A stretch of 64,000 nt of DNA from DDH964 sp963763205. GTDB lineage: Bacteria; Desulfobacterota; Desulfuromonadia; Desulfuromonadales; DDH964. Shown one piece after another: positions 26,742 through 37,939 of the stretch (its first letter is position 1; each line of letters begins with the position of its first letter). The position numbers were made by a program, and so were the translations under genes. The stretch spans positions 71,270-135,269 of the forward strand of contig CAVXNQ010000010.1 of assembly GCA_963763205.1 (NCBI GenBank), written 5' to 3'. The notes under the pieces are model-generated. The model had not been told where the DNA came from. It saw nothing but the letters and a program-made list of their open reading frames with translations, and ran no database searches.

Positions 26742-29700
26742 ATGGATTCCCCGGTTGAGAACCCCGTCTTCACGGCAATCCAGGCCGCCATCGGCCAGCG
26801 CTGCGGGCAAGCCGCAGAGCATCTGGCCTGGCTCAAGGCGCAGATGCACCCGTATTTCTTCATCACCCTGCAGAACGAGCCCCAGGCCATCGCCCGGCTG
26901 GTCCTCGGGCTGGATGACCTGACCCAGGACCATCGCCTGGTGCTGGCCGATCGGGAGGGCGCCCTGATAGTCGCCTGCCCCAGCCGGCCCGGCTCCCTCT
27001 ACGCGTCGCTGCATCAGCTGCCGGAGAAAGACATCTCCTATGCCCAGTTCACCCAGTCCTACGGGCCCCTGCCCGGTCTGGGCCGGGCACTGGAGGTGCA
27101 GCTCTACGAATTCGACCGCAAGGGCCACGGGGAGATTGCGGCCGCCCTGGAGCGGGCCGCGGTCCCTCCCCGCCTGCGTCGCGCCATCGCCGCGGCCCTG
27201 CGGCGGGGCTATCCCGGCTTCGACCGGCAGGAGCTGGACCAGCTGCTGCAATTGCTGTGGGTGAACAACGCGAACTACCTGCGCATCTCGCCGCCGCAGC
27301 GGGTCGCCCAGCTCTTGTGGCTTCTCCAGCAAAGCCGTCATCAGGGCGGCGTTCACCTGGAGGTGGAAACCGCCGAGGGCCCCGGGGGCGGCCAGGAGTA
27401 CCGGGTCATGTTCGCCGCCGCCAACCCTCCCCAGCGGGATTTCCTGGTACAGACCATGGAGGTTTTCAAACGTCTGGAAATTGGGATTAAGCGTGCCTAT
27501 TGCCTGACCATCAGCACCGGGGTCCACCCCTATTTCCTCGGCTCCTTCTACGTCAGCGAGCGCCATGCGGCGCTGGCCGACAGGACCTCCGCCCCCTTTG
27601 ACCGCCTGCGCCGGGAACTGTACAATACCCAGCTCCTGTCGAGCGCCTCACCGACCTACGGGCAGTTCGTCACCCGCCGCCTCATGAGCGGCGAGGATGC
27701 CTCCCTGGTCAATGTCTTCATCGCTTTCTGTCACACCAATCTCGCCCACAACCAGCCGGAGAGCTTCGGCATCGAAGATGTGATGCGGGCCTTCCACAAT
27801 CACCCGGAAGTGACCCTCAAGCTGGTGGAGCTGTTCCGGCTCCGTTTCGACCCGGCGTTGTCCGCGCGGGAAGAGCGCTACGGGGCGGCCCTTGCGGAGA
27901 CCACGCGGCTGGTCGCCGGCTACAACACCGGCCACCGTTTCCTGGACGACTTCCGCCGCAGCATTTTCCGCTGCTGCCTCGGCTTTATCCGCTTTACGCT
28001 GAAGACCAACTTCTTCGTCCTGGAAAAGCAGGCCCTGGCTTTCCGCCTCGATCCGGCCTACCTGGCCGAGCTGGGGGAGGAGTTCACTGCCGACCTGCCG
28101 GCAGAGAGCCCGTTTCGGATCACCTTTTTCTTCGGTCGCAACGGCATCGGTTACCACATCGGCTTCTCGGACATCGCCCGCGGCGGCTGGCGCACCATCC
28201 TCACCCGCAGCCGCGACGACTACGCCACCAGCGCCAATACCCTGTTCCGCGAGAACTTCGTGCTGGCCCATACCCAGCACCTCAAGAACAAGGACATCTA
28301 CGAAGGCGGCTCGAAGATGGTGGCGATCCTCGACGTCGCCGGGGTCGAAGACCGCGACCAGGTCACCCAGCGGCTCTACAAGCTGCAGTACGGCTTTCTC
28401 AACGCCTTCCTGGATATTTTCGTCACCACCGAGGGCAGGGCCAGGGATCCCCGGGTGGTCGACTATTACGGCGAGGACGAACCGATCGAACTCGGCCCCG
28501 ATGAGAACATGCACGACGCCATGGTCGAGGTGATCGCCCGCCAGTCGGTGAAGCGCGGCTACCTGCTGGGCGCCGGTCTGATCTCCAGCAAGCAGGTCGG
28601 CATCAATCACAAGGAATTCGGCGTTACCTCCACCGGCGTGGTCAAGTTCGCCGAGATCACCATGGCCGAACTGGGAACGGACATTCAGACCGAGCCCTTT
28701 GCCGTCAAGTTCACCGGCGGCCCGGCGGGGGACGTCGCCGGCAACGCCATGCGCCTGCTGCTGGAGCGCTGCCCGCAGGTGAAAATCAAGCTCGTCGTCG
28801 ACGGCAGCGGGGCGTTCTGCGACCCGCAAGGAGCCGACCGGGAAGCCCTGGCGACGCTCTTGCTGCGCTAGCGACATCGAAGACTTCGATCCCGATCGGC
28901 TGCATCCCGGCGGCTTTCTGCTCTACCGCAACCAGCGGCGCAGCGAAGGGCTGCGCGAGCTGTTCCGGAAGATCGTGCGGACCGACGGCGGGCTCGAGGA
29001 GCGCTGGCTGACGGTCGATGAATTCCATCGCGAATACGACAGCCTGCTCTTTACCGTCGACGCCGACCTGTTCATTCCTGCCGGCGGCCGGCCGGAAACC
29101 ATCGACGGTGGCAACTGGCGGAATTTTTTCGACGCCGCCGGACGCCCCTCGGCGCGGGCCATCGTCGAGGGCGCCAACTCCTTTATCACCCCCGAAGCCC
29201 GCAGCGAACTGCAGAAGGGGGGCGTGGTCATCCTGCGCGACGCCTCGGCCAACAAGTGCGGGGTGATCTCCTCCTCCTACGAAATCATCGGCAACCTGCT
29301 GCTCTCGGAAGAGGAATTTCTGGCCCACAAGGCCCGTTACGTGGCCGACGTCATCGAGATCCTGGAACGGCGCGCCGCCGACGAGGCGCACCTGATCTTC
29401 CGCCGGCACCGGGAGGGAGGCGGCAGCCAGCTCTATACCGAGATTTCGGCCGCCATCAGCGGCGAGATCAACGCCCATTACGCCCGGCTGTTCGCCTTTT
29501 TCCAGGAGCATGCCGAGCTCTGCGCGGAGCCCCTGTTCCGGCGCGCCATCGCCGCCCACCTGCCCCGCCTGCTGCGCGAAGACTCCCGGTACCTGTCCCG
29601 CATCGGAAATCTGCCGGCCAAGTACCTCTCGGCGATCCTGGCCAGCGAGATCGCCTCTTCCATCGTCTACCGCGGCGATCGCGAAGCGGAGTTCGCGGCC

Positions 29701-29769
29701 ATGCTCCGGGGACATCTGGAGCGGAACTTTGCGGAGCAGACCCCCAAGTTGGCCGTCGCCAATCAGTGA
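26742..29769 (+). CDS. Large NAD-specific glutamate dehydrogenase (one frameshift)
   Basis: About 1008 residues, similar to the 115-kDa NAD-GDH class (fungal GDH2-like) and not to the 450-residue hexameric enzymes. The catalytic core lies in the second half: GRNGIGYHIGFSDIARGGWRT near 465, then YEGGSKMVAILDVAG, FTGGPAGDVAGNAMRL for dinucleotide binding, and VEGANSFITPEAR. The frame breaks at about 28870, where one extra base in CGCTAGC restores continuity when dropped. ATG 26742 has AAGGAG 5 nt upstream; the longer frame would begin in the promoter. It would deaminate glutamate made by the aminotransferase and regenerate 2-oxoglutarate. Confidence 0.86.
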
Positions 29770-29817
29770 CGGGACGCTGGCGTCATCGTCGCCGCCTCGG
29801 ACCGGAAAGGAAGGACC

Positions 29818-31567
29818 ATGAAAATTATCCGTCTTGATATGGGCGCCTTGCGAATTGAAGTGGAAGAGGTCTCCGCTGCCTATCGGGGTCTGGGGGGCCG
29901 CGGGCTGACCTCGACGCTGCTGGCCCGGGAGGTCGCCCCGGGCTGCAATCCGCTCGGCCCCGAAAACAAGCTGGTGATCGCCCCCGGACTGCTCACCGGC
30001 ACCGGCGCTCCCTGCTCGGGACGCACTTCCGTCGGCGCCAAGAGCCCCCTCACCGGCACCATCAAGGAGAGCAATGTCGGGGGCATTGCCGGCCAGTACC
30101 TGGCCGGTCAGCGGATCAAGGCCCTGGTCTTCGAGGGACGGCCGCCCGATGGCCAGACCCGGATTCTGCACCTCGATGCCCAGGGCGGCGCATTGCTGGT
30201 GCGCAACGACCTGGCCGGACTCGGCAACTATCAAGCGGTTGCGGTCCTGCGCCAGGAGTACGGCCCCGACAGCGCGGTGATCGCCGTCGGTCCGGCCGGC
30301 GAGGTCGGGGCGCTGCTCGGCACCATCGCCGTCTGCGACCGCGAGGGGCGCCCCGCCCGCCATGCCGGCCGCGGCGGAATGGGGGCGGTGCTGGCCGCCA
30401 AGGGGATCAAGGCGGTGGTGATTGCCAGGCCCGCTGTCGCCCAGGTGCCGGTCGCCGAGCCGCAACGGTTTCGCGACACGGTACGGCGCTTCGCCAGGAC
30501 CCTGGTCGAGGGGAAAAAGGCGCTCACCACCTACGGTACAGCGGTGCTGGTCAATGTGGTCAACGAGGCCGGCGGCCTGCCGACCCGCAACTTCTCCAGG
30601 GGGAGCAACGACCGGACCCCGGACCTTCGACGGCGAACGGCTCCACCGCCTCGCCCACCAGCGGGGCGGCACCACCGGCCATGGCTGCCACGCCGGCTGC
30701 GTCATCCGCTGCTCCAACGTCTATCACGATGCCGCAGGGGAGTATCTGACCGCCGGGCTGGAATACGAGACCATTGCCCTGCTCGGCTCCAACTGCGGTC
30801 TGCACGATCTGGACGCCATCGCCCGCCTCGACCGGCTCTGCGACGATCTCGGCATCGACACCATGGAGATGGGGGTGGCCCTAGGGGTGGCCATGGAGGC
30901 CGGGGTTTTGCCCTTCGGCGACTTCGCCGCCATGCAGGCGGCCATCCGCGGGGTGGTCGCCGGCACCCCCATCGGCCGCACCCTGGCGCGGGGGGCGACC
31001 TTCACCGGCCGGACCTTCGACGTCGAGCGGGTGCCGGCGGTCAAGGGACAGGCCCTCTCCGGCTACGACCCCCGCGCCCTCAAGGGGACCGGGGTCACCT
31101 ACGCCACCAGCACCATGGGCGCCGATCACACCACCGGCAACTGTCTCCCCGGGCGCGGCGGGCTCGACAGCCACAAACCGGAAGGGCAGGCCCGCCTCTC
31201 TCGCGAGCTGCAGGTGATGTCGATGGTCTGCGACATCCTCGGAGTCTGCGTCTTCGTCGGCCCGGTGCCGGAAACCATGCCCTTTCTGGCCGAGCTCGTC
31301 GCCTTCGCCAACGGCGCAAAGACCACGCCGGAGCGGCTCCTCGAACAGGGCCTGCAGGTGCTGCGGATCGAAGCGGAATTCAACCGCGGGGCCGGGATCA
31401 CCAACCGGGACAACGACCTGCCGGCCTTCTTCCGCAACGAACCGCTGCCCGGCAGCGGGCTGGTCTTCGACGTGCCGGTGGCGGAGCTGGCCGCCCTCGA
31501 TTTTGCGGCGCCGGAGGTGGAAGCGATCGCCGCCGCCGCGCGACTCCCGGGGTTCGCCCGGGCCTAA
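29818..31567 (+). CDS. Aldehyde:ferredoxin oxidoreductase (one frameshift)
   Basis: About 582 residues. The start IIRLDMGALRIE and the early motifs GGRGLTSTLL and APGLLTGTGAPCSGR, then SPLTGTIKESNVGG, are those of tungsten-pterin AOR. The Fe-S ligands are in GCHAGCVIRCSNVYHD, with a late Cys in CDILGVCVFVG. An extra C near 30620 breaks the frame. It oxidises an aldehyde to the acid and reduces ferredoxin. It lies 48 nt after GDH and 80 nt before glutaryl-CoA dehydrogenase; oxidation of glutarate semialdehyde to glutarate would fit the operon, but the substrate is an inference. Confidence 0.85.
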
Positions 31568-31647
31568 CGGAAAACGTTCAATCAACCGGGCGCAACGCCC
31601 ATCAACCGGCAAGGGTCTGGCAAGAACCCGCCGCAGTGGAGGACAGC

Positions 31648-32829
31648 ATGAGCGAACGAATGGATCTGACGGATTACATGGGATTTCAGGGCCTGCTGAA
31701 CGACGAGGAGAAGCTGGTGCGGGAAACCGGTCGGCAGTTTGTCAACGAGCAGGTGCTGCCGATCATCGAGGAACACGCGCAAAATGAAACCTTCCCCGCC
31801 GATCTGGTCCGGCCGATGGGGGAGCTCGGCTTCTTCGGCCCCAATCTGCCGGAGAAGTACGGCTGCGCCGGCCTCTCCAACGTCGCCTACGGCCTGTTGA
31901 TGTACGAACTGGAGCGCGGCGACTCGGGCCTGCGCAGCTTCGCCTCGGTGCAGGGTTCGCTGGTCATGTATCCGATCTACGCCTACGGCAGCGAAGCGCA
32001 GAAGGACTACTGGCTGCCGAAGATGGCCACCGGCGAGGTGGTCGGCTGCTTCGGCCTGACCGAACCCGACTTCGGCTCCAACCCCGGCGGCATGCGCACC
32101 CGCGCCGTGCGGGAAGGCAACGGCAAGTGGCGCATCAACGGCAGCAAGATGTGGATCACCAACGGCAGCGTCGCCGACGTGGCGGTGGTCTGGGCCAAGA
32201 CCGACGAGGGGGTGCGCGGCTTTCTGGTGGAGAAGGGGACCCCCGGCTTCACCGCCCCGAAGATGACCGGCAAATGGAGCCTGCGCGCTTCGGTCACCAG
32301 CGAGCTGGTGTTCGAGGACGTGCTGGTCGACGAGGAACAGAGCTTGCTGCCGAACGTCAAGGGCCTCAAGGGGCCCCTGGGCTGCCTGACCCAGGCCCGT
32401 TACGGCATCGCCTGGGGGGCGCTGGGCGCCGCCGACGCCTGCTACCAGACGGCCCTCGACTACGCCCTGACCCGCATCCAGTTCGACCGTCCCATCGCCT
32501 CCTTCCAGCTGCAGCAGAAGAAGCTCGCCGAAATGGTCACCGAGCTGACCAAGGGGCAGCTGCTGGTGATGCAGTTGGGGCGGCTCAAGGACGCAGGGAC
32601 CTACACCCCGGCCCAGGTCTCGATGGCCAAGATGAACAACGTCAACGTGGCCCTGGAGATCGCCCGCAGCGCGCGCACCATGCTCGGCGCCAACGGCATC
32701 ATGGGCGAGTACCCGATCATGCGCCACATGGCCAACCTCGAATCGGTCTACACCTACGAGGGGACCCACGACATGCATACCCTGATCATCGGCCAGCAGG
32801 TCACCGGCATCCCGGCTTACCGGCCCTGA
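31648..32829 (+). CDS. Glutaryl-CoA dehydrogenase, probably decarboxylating
   Basis: 393 residues of the acyl-CoA dehydrogenase fold. CFGLTEPDFGSNPGGM (flavin/substrate loop), WITNGSVADV and the end TYEGTHDMHTLIIGQ, with catalytic Glu371, place it in the glutaryl-CoA dehydrogenase branch. Glu89, Arg96 and Ser97 (ERGDSGLRS) and Tyr370 correspond to residues that hold the gamma-carboxylate in decarboxylating enzymes, so crotonyl-CoA plus CO2 is the expected product. Electrons go to ETF, encoded downstream. Assigned from remembered family signatures; an isovaleryl- or other acyl-CoA dehydrogenase is the alternative. Confidence 0.82.
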   Translation: MSERMDLTDYMGFQGLLNDEEKLVRETGRQFVNEQVLPIIEEHAQNETFPADLVRPMGELGFFGPNLPEKYGCAGLSNVAYGLLMYELERGDSGLRSFASVQGSLVMYPIYAYGSEAQKDYWLPKMATGEVVGCFGLTEPDFGSNPGGMRTRAVREGNGKWRINGSKMWITNGSVADVAVVWAKTDEGVRGFLVEKGTPGFTAPKMTGKWSLRASVTSELVFEDVLVDEEQSLLPNVKGLKGPLGCLTQARYGIAWGALGAADACYQTALDYALTRIQFDRPIASFQLQQKKLAEMVTELTKGQLLVMQLGRLKDAGTYTPAQVSMAKMNNVNVALEIARSARTMLGANGIMGEYPIMRHMANLESVYTYEGTHDMHTLIIGQQVTGIPAYRP

Positions 32830-32851
32830 TCGGGCCAAGGAGGAAGCGACC

Positions 32852-34027
32852 ATGCAGGAGGTCTTTGTGATACAGGCCCTGCGCACCGCGCAGGGCTCCT
32901 TCGGCGGCGCCCTGGCGGAGGTGCCGGCGCCGCAGCTGGCGGCGACGGTCATCCGCGCCTTGCTGGAGCGCAGCGGCCTGGCGCCCGAGGCGGTCGACGA
33001 AGTGATCGTCGGCCAGGTCCTCTCCGGCGGCAGCGGCCAGGCCCCGGCCCGCCAGGCCATGCGCCTGGCGGGGATCGCCGATGCCGTTCCCGCCATGACC
33101 ATCAACAAGGTCTGCGGCAGCGGCCTCAAGGCCCTGATGCTCGGGGCCGGTTCCATCCGTCTCGGCGACGCCGAGGTGGTGCTGGCCGGGGGGATGGAGA
33201 ACATGTCCCAGGCTCCCTACCTGCTCGGGCAGGGGCGTTACGGCTACCGGATGGGGAACGGCGAGCTGATCGACCTGATGATCCACGACGGTTTGCAGGA
33301 CCCCTACAGCAACCGGCACATGGGGCAGATCGCCGAGGCAAGCGCCGGCCGCTTCGACCTCTCCCGCCAGGCCCAGGACGCCTTCGCCCTCGCCTCCTAC
33401 CGCAAGGCCCAGGCCGCCGTCGCCGGCGGGGTCTTTGCCGACGAGATCGTGCCGGTGGCGATCAAGACGCGCAAGGGTGAAAGGGTGGTCGAGCGGGACG
33501 AGGAGCCCTTCAAGGTCGACTTCGCCAAGCTACCCACCCTGCGGCCCGCTTTCGGCCAGGACGGGACGATCACCGCCGGCAACGCCTCGACCATCAACGA
33601 CGGCGCGGCCCTGTCCCTGCTCGCCGGGAGTGACGCGGTGGCGCGCCACGGCCTCCGGCCGCAGGCCCGGCTGGTGGCCTATGCCAGCAACAGCCTGCAT
33701 CCCGACCGGTTCACCGAGGCCCCCGTGGGGGCGATCGAGAAGGCCTGTAAAAAAGCCGGCCTCGGCCTTGCCGAGATCGACCTGTTCGAGATCAACGAGG
33801 CCTTTGCCACCGTGCCGCTGATCGCCATCGGGCAGTTGGGCCTCGATCCCGGCAAGGTCAACGTCAATGGCGGCGCGGTGGCCATCGGCCATCCGCTGGG
33901 CGCCAGCGGCGGCCGCCTGGTGGCCACCCTGATCAGGGAGCTGCAAAGCCGCCGGGCCCGTTACGGCCTGGCCACCCTGTGCATCGGCGGCGGCGAAGCG
34001 GTCGCGACCATTTTCGAACGCCTTTAA
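32852..34027 (+). CDS. Acetyl-CoA acetyltransferase (thiolase)
   Basis: 391 residues, full length. The acyl-enzyme Cys in NKVCGSGLKA (about 89), the motif EINEAFATVPL, the His in GHPLGASGGR and the second Cys in CIGGGEA are all in place. It cleaves acetoacetyl-CoA to two acetyl-CoA, the last step of a crotonyl-CoA route. ATG 32852 follows an AGGAGG box; the start lies 22 nt after the dehydrogenase stop. Confidence 0.93.
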   Translation: MQEVFVIQALRTAQGSFGGALAEVPAPQLAATVIRALLERSGLAPEAVDEVIVGQVLSGGSGQAPARQAMRLAGIADAVPAMTINKVCGSGLKALMLGAGSIRLGDAEVVLAGGMENMSQAPYLLGQGRYGYRMGNGELIDLMIHDGLQDPYSNRHMGQIAEASAGRFDLSRQAQDAFALASYRKAQAAVAGGVFADEIVPVAIKTRKGERVVERDEEPFKVDFAKLPTLRPAFGQDGTITAGNASTINDGAALSLLAGSDAVARHGLRPQARLVAYASNSLHPDRFTEAPVGAIEKACKKAGLGLAEIDLFEINEAFATVPLIAIGQLGLDPGKVNVNGGAVAIGHPLGASGGRLVATLIRELQSRRARYGLATLCIGGGEAVATIFERL

Positions 34028-34037
34028 GGGGGTAGCA

Positions 34038-34889
<852 letters not shown>

Positions 34890-35017
34890 CTTGATCCTTC
34901 TGCGAAGCCGTTTTCCGACCGGCCGCAGGGGGAAAGACCAAGCCTTTCGGGCCGCCACGGAAGGCCGCCCCAACCCCCGAGGGAAAAAGCGCACAGCGTT
35001 GATGAAGAGGTAAAACG

Positions 35018-36997
35018 ATGGAGTATTCCCGGCAAATCTACTGGAACGTCGGTCGCGGGGCGGCCACTTTGGTGCCCATGTACCTGCTGGCCCTGGCCGC
35101 CTTCGCGGTCCTGGCCCGGGGCTTCTGGCGGCGCATCCGCATCTACCGGCAGGGGCTGCCGCTTTCGCGCCTCGATCACCTGGGCGAGCGGATCAAGTCG
35201 CTTGTGACCACCGCCTTCGGCCAGACCAAGGTGCTGCGCGTCCCCGGCGCCGGCACCGCCCACGGCCTCTTCTTCTGGGGCTTCGTGCTTCTGACCATCG
35301 GCACCACCCTGATCTTCATTCAGGCCGACCTGCTCCATCCCCTGTTCGGCATCACCTTCCTCAAGGGCAACTTCTACCTGCTCTTCTCCGTCGTTCTCGA
35401 TCTCGCCGGGCTGGTTGCTATCGCCATGCTCCTGGGCCTGGCCGTGCGCCGCTACCTGGTGCGTCCCGCCGGCCTGCCCAACGTCCGCGACAACGCCCTG
35501 ATGCTCGGCCTGCTGCTCGTCATCCTGGTCACCGGTTTTCTCATCGAGGGCGCGCGCATGGCCGCCACCGAGCTCGGCACGCCCTTGGCCGCCTGGTCCC
35601 CCGGCGGGCTGGTGGTCGCCAAGCTTATGGCCGGCATGAGTCCCGCCGCCCTGCGCACCCTGCATGCCTCCCTGTGGTGGCTGCACCTGGTGCTGGCCCT
35701 CGGCTTCATCGCCCTGATCCCCTTCACCCGGCTGCGCCACCTCTTTCTCACCCCGGCCAACTACCTTTTTGCCGACCGCGGCCCGACCGGGCAACTCGCC
35801 ACCCTCGATCTCGAAGACGAGGCCGCCGAGAGCTTCGGCGCCGCCAAACTCTCGGATCTGTCCTGGAAAGACCTCTTCGACAGCGACGCCTGCACCTTTT
35901 GCAAACGCTGCCAGGACCGCTGCCCGGCCTACGCCACCGACAAGCCCCTCTCGCCGATGAAGATCGTCAACCAGCTCCAGGAACTCGCCTTCACCCCGTC
36001 CGGGGCCGGCCTGATCGACACCGTCGGCCGGGACGAGCTGTGGGCCTGCACTACCTGCCGCGCCTGCCAGGAGATCTGCCCGGCTGCTATCGAACACGTG
36101 CCCAAGATCGTCGCCATGCGCCGCAACCTGGTCCTCATGGAAGGGGAGTTCCCCGGCGAGGAGGTGCAAACTGCCGCCGAGGCCGTCGAGGTCAATGGCA
36201 ACCCCCTCGGCATGGGCCACGCCGGCCGCGGCGACTGGGCGCAGGAACTCGGCATCAAGCCCCTCGCCGAAGACCCCGCGGTCGACCTGCTCTACTTCGT
36301 CGGCTGCTACGCCTCCTTCGACAAGCGCAACATCAAGGTCGCCAAGGCGTTCGTAAAACTCTGCCAGGCCGCCGGGCTCAAGGTCGGCATCCTCGGCAAA
36401 CAGGAGAAGTGCTGCGGCGAGCCGGTGCGCAAGCTCGGCAACGAGTATCTCTACCAGAGCGTCGCCGCCGAGAACATCGAGACGATCAAAGGCTACGGCG
36501 TCAAGCGCATCGTCACCGCCTGCCCGCACTGCTACAACACCCTGGCCAAGGACTACCGCGACCTCGACTTCGACGTCCCCGTGGTTCACGCCACCACCCT
36601 GCTTGAGGAACTGCTCCAGGCGGGCAAGCTCAAGCTCAACGCCGCCGCCTTCGCCTGCACTTACCACGACTCCTGCTATCTCGGCCGCCACAACGCTCTT
36701 TACAGCGCCCCGCGCCAGCTTATTGCCGCCGCCGGCGGACACCTGACCGAGATGGAGAAGCACCACGCCGAGTCCTTCTGCTGCGGCGCCGGCGGCGGAC
36801 GCATTCTCGCCGAGGAGAAGTTAGGGACCCGCATCAGCGAAACCCGGGCCAAACAGGCCGCCCAGACCGGCGCCCCCTTGCTCGTCTCCAACTGCCCCTT
36901 TTGTCTGACCATGTTCGAAGACGGCATCAAGGGGGCGGGCCTGGAGGCGCAGCTGGCACCGCGGGACCTGCTGGAACTGCTGGCGGAGCGGCTGTAA
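35018..36997 (+). CDS. Membrane Fe-S oxidoreductase of the ETF:menaquinone oxidoreductase (EMO) type
   Basis: 659 residues. Residues 1 to about 250 hold five or six membrane helices of a NarI-like heme b domain. Two ferredoxin motifs follow, CTFCKRCQDRCP near 292 and CTTCRACQEICP near 345. Two CCG domains end the protein, with EKCCGEP and ESFCCGAGGGR. This fits the EMO/DUF224 enzymes that move electrons from reduced ETF to menaquinone in Geobacter and syntrophs. The neighbouring etfBA genes support it. It starts 129 nt after hbd, so an internal promoter is possible although none is clear. Confidence 0.85.
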   Translation: MEYSRQIYWNVGRGAATLVPMYLLALAAFAVLARGFWRRIRIYRQGLPLSRLDHLGERIKSLVTTAFGQTKVLRVPGAGTAHGLFFWGFVLLTIGTTLIFIQADLLHPLFGITFLKGNFYLLFSVVLDLAGLVAIAMLLGLAVRRYLVRPAGLPNVRDNALMLGLLLVILVTGFLIEGARMAATELGTPLAAWSPGGLVVAKLMAGMSPAALRTLHASLWWLHLVLALGFIALIPFTRLRHLFLTPANYLFADRGPTGQLATLDLEDEAAESFGAAKLSDLSWKDLFDSDACTFCKRCQDRCPAYATDKPLSPMKIVNQLQELAFTPSGAGLIDTVGRDELWACTTCRACQEICPAAIEHVPKIVAMRRNLVLMEGEFPGEEVQTAAEAVEVNGNPLGMGHAGRGDWAQELGIKPLAEDPAVDLLYFVGCYASFDKRNIKVAKAFVKLCQAAGLKVGILGKQEKCCGEPVRKLGNEYLYQSVAAENIETIKGYGVKRIVTACPHCYNTLAKDYRDLDFDVPVVHATTLLEELLQAGKLKLNAAAFACTYHDSCYLGRHNALYSAPRQLIAAAGGHLTEMEKHHAESFCCGAGGGRILAEEKLGTRISETRAKQAAQTGAPLLVSNCPFCLTMFEDGIKGAGLEAQLAPRDLLELLAERL

Positions 36998-37009
36998 GAA
37001 TTTAAACCT

Positions 37010-37043
37010 CGGACCGATCCGACGGATCCGACCGGTCGGTCCG
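37010..37043. repeat. Intergenic hairpin before etfB
   Basis: CGGACCGA and TCGGTCCG flank GGATCC-rich sequence and can form a cruciform or mRNA hairpin between the EMO and etfB genes. No T-run follows, so it may act on mRNA stability or be a mobile small repeat. Confidence 0.5.
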
Positions 37044-37067
37044 ATAAAGACCCAAGGAGGCAAAACG

Positions 37068-37838
37068 ATGAAGATTCTCGTCTGCATCAAGCAGGTTCCG
37101 GACATGGAATCGCGCTTCAAGATCGATCCCGCCGGGACCTGGTACAGCGACCAGGACCTCGCCTGGCGGATGAACGAGTACGACGAGTACGCCGTCGAGC
37201 AGGCGGTGCAGCTCAAGGAGCAGAGCGGCGCCGAGCTGGTGGTCGCCGCCATCGGCCCCGACCGGGTCAAGGAGGCGATCAAGAAGGCGCTGGCCATGGG
37301 CGCCGACCGCGCCGTGCACATCAAGGACGAGGCGAGCTTCGAGAAGGACCCCTTCGTGATCGCCAGCATCCTCGCCGAATATGCCCGGGGCGAAGCCTTC
37401 GACGTGGTTTTCACCGGCATGCAGTCCCAGGACCGTGGCTCCGCCCAGGTCGGCGTGCTGCTCGGCGAACTCCTCGGGATGGAGACGGTCACCACCGTGG
37501 TCGGCTTCGCCTTCGAGAACGACACCGTCACCGTGCGCCGGGAGCTGGAAGGGGGGCTCAAGGCGGTGGTGAAGGTGCCGCTGCCGGCGCTGGTCACCTG
37601 CCAGCTCGGCCTCAACACCCCGCGCTATCCGACCCTGCCCAACATCATGAAGGCCAAGAAGAAGGAGCTCGTCACCCGCAACGTCGCCGACCTGCTCAAG
37701 GTCGAGCCGCTTTCCGCCACCGCGAAGATCGCCTATCCCGAGAAGAAGGGCGGCGCCCTGATCCTCGAGGGGGAGGTGGGCGAGCTCAGCGACAAGCTGA
37801 TCAAGCTGCTCAAGGAAAAGACCACGGTGCTGGCTTAA
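37068..37838 (+). CDS. etfB: Electron transfer flavoprotein beta subunit
   Basis: 256 residues. MKILVCIKQVPD at the start, the AMP-binding region VFTGMQSQDRGSAQVG near 118, and the signature region VVKVPLPALVTCQLGLNTPRYPTL in the second half are typical. ATG 37068 follows AGGAGG with good spacing. With EtfA it takes electrons from glutaryl-CoA dehydrogenase and hands them to EMO encoded upstream. Confidence 0.94.
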   Translation: MKILVCIKQVPDMESRFKIDPAGTWYSDQDLAWRMNEYDEYAVEQAVQLKEQSGAELVVAAIGPDRVKEAIKKALAMGADRAVHIKDEASFEKDPFVIASILAEYARGEAFDVVFTGMQSQDRGSAQVGVLLGELLGMETVTTVVGFAFENDTVTVRRELEGGLKAVVKVPLPALVTCQLGLNTPRYPTLPNIMKAKKKELVTRNVADLLKVEPLSATAKIAYPEKKGGALILEGEVGELSDKLIKLLKEKTTVLA

Positions 37839-37842
37839 CTTC

Positions 37843-37916
37843 AGCTATCAGCTCACAGCTCTCAGCCAAAGCCTTTAAAGCCCCAAGCTGATAGCTGATA
37901 GCTGACGGCTTATAGC
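37843..37916. repeat. AGCTGATAGCTGATAGCTGA-type inverted repeat cluster
   Basis: Between etfB and etfA, units CAGCTATCAGCT and AGCTGATAGCTG occur in opposite orientation around a short centre, so the RNA can fold into a long hairpin. Such units are often scattered as small intergenic repeats. Confidence 0.6.
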
Positions 37917-37939
37917 TGCCTTTAAAAAAGGAGTTTTCC

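Noticed and set aside
37843..37916. CRISPR-like array
   Set aside because: The units are short, palindromic and adjoining, with no constant repeat/spacer period and no cas genes nearby.
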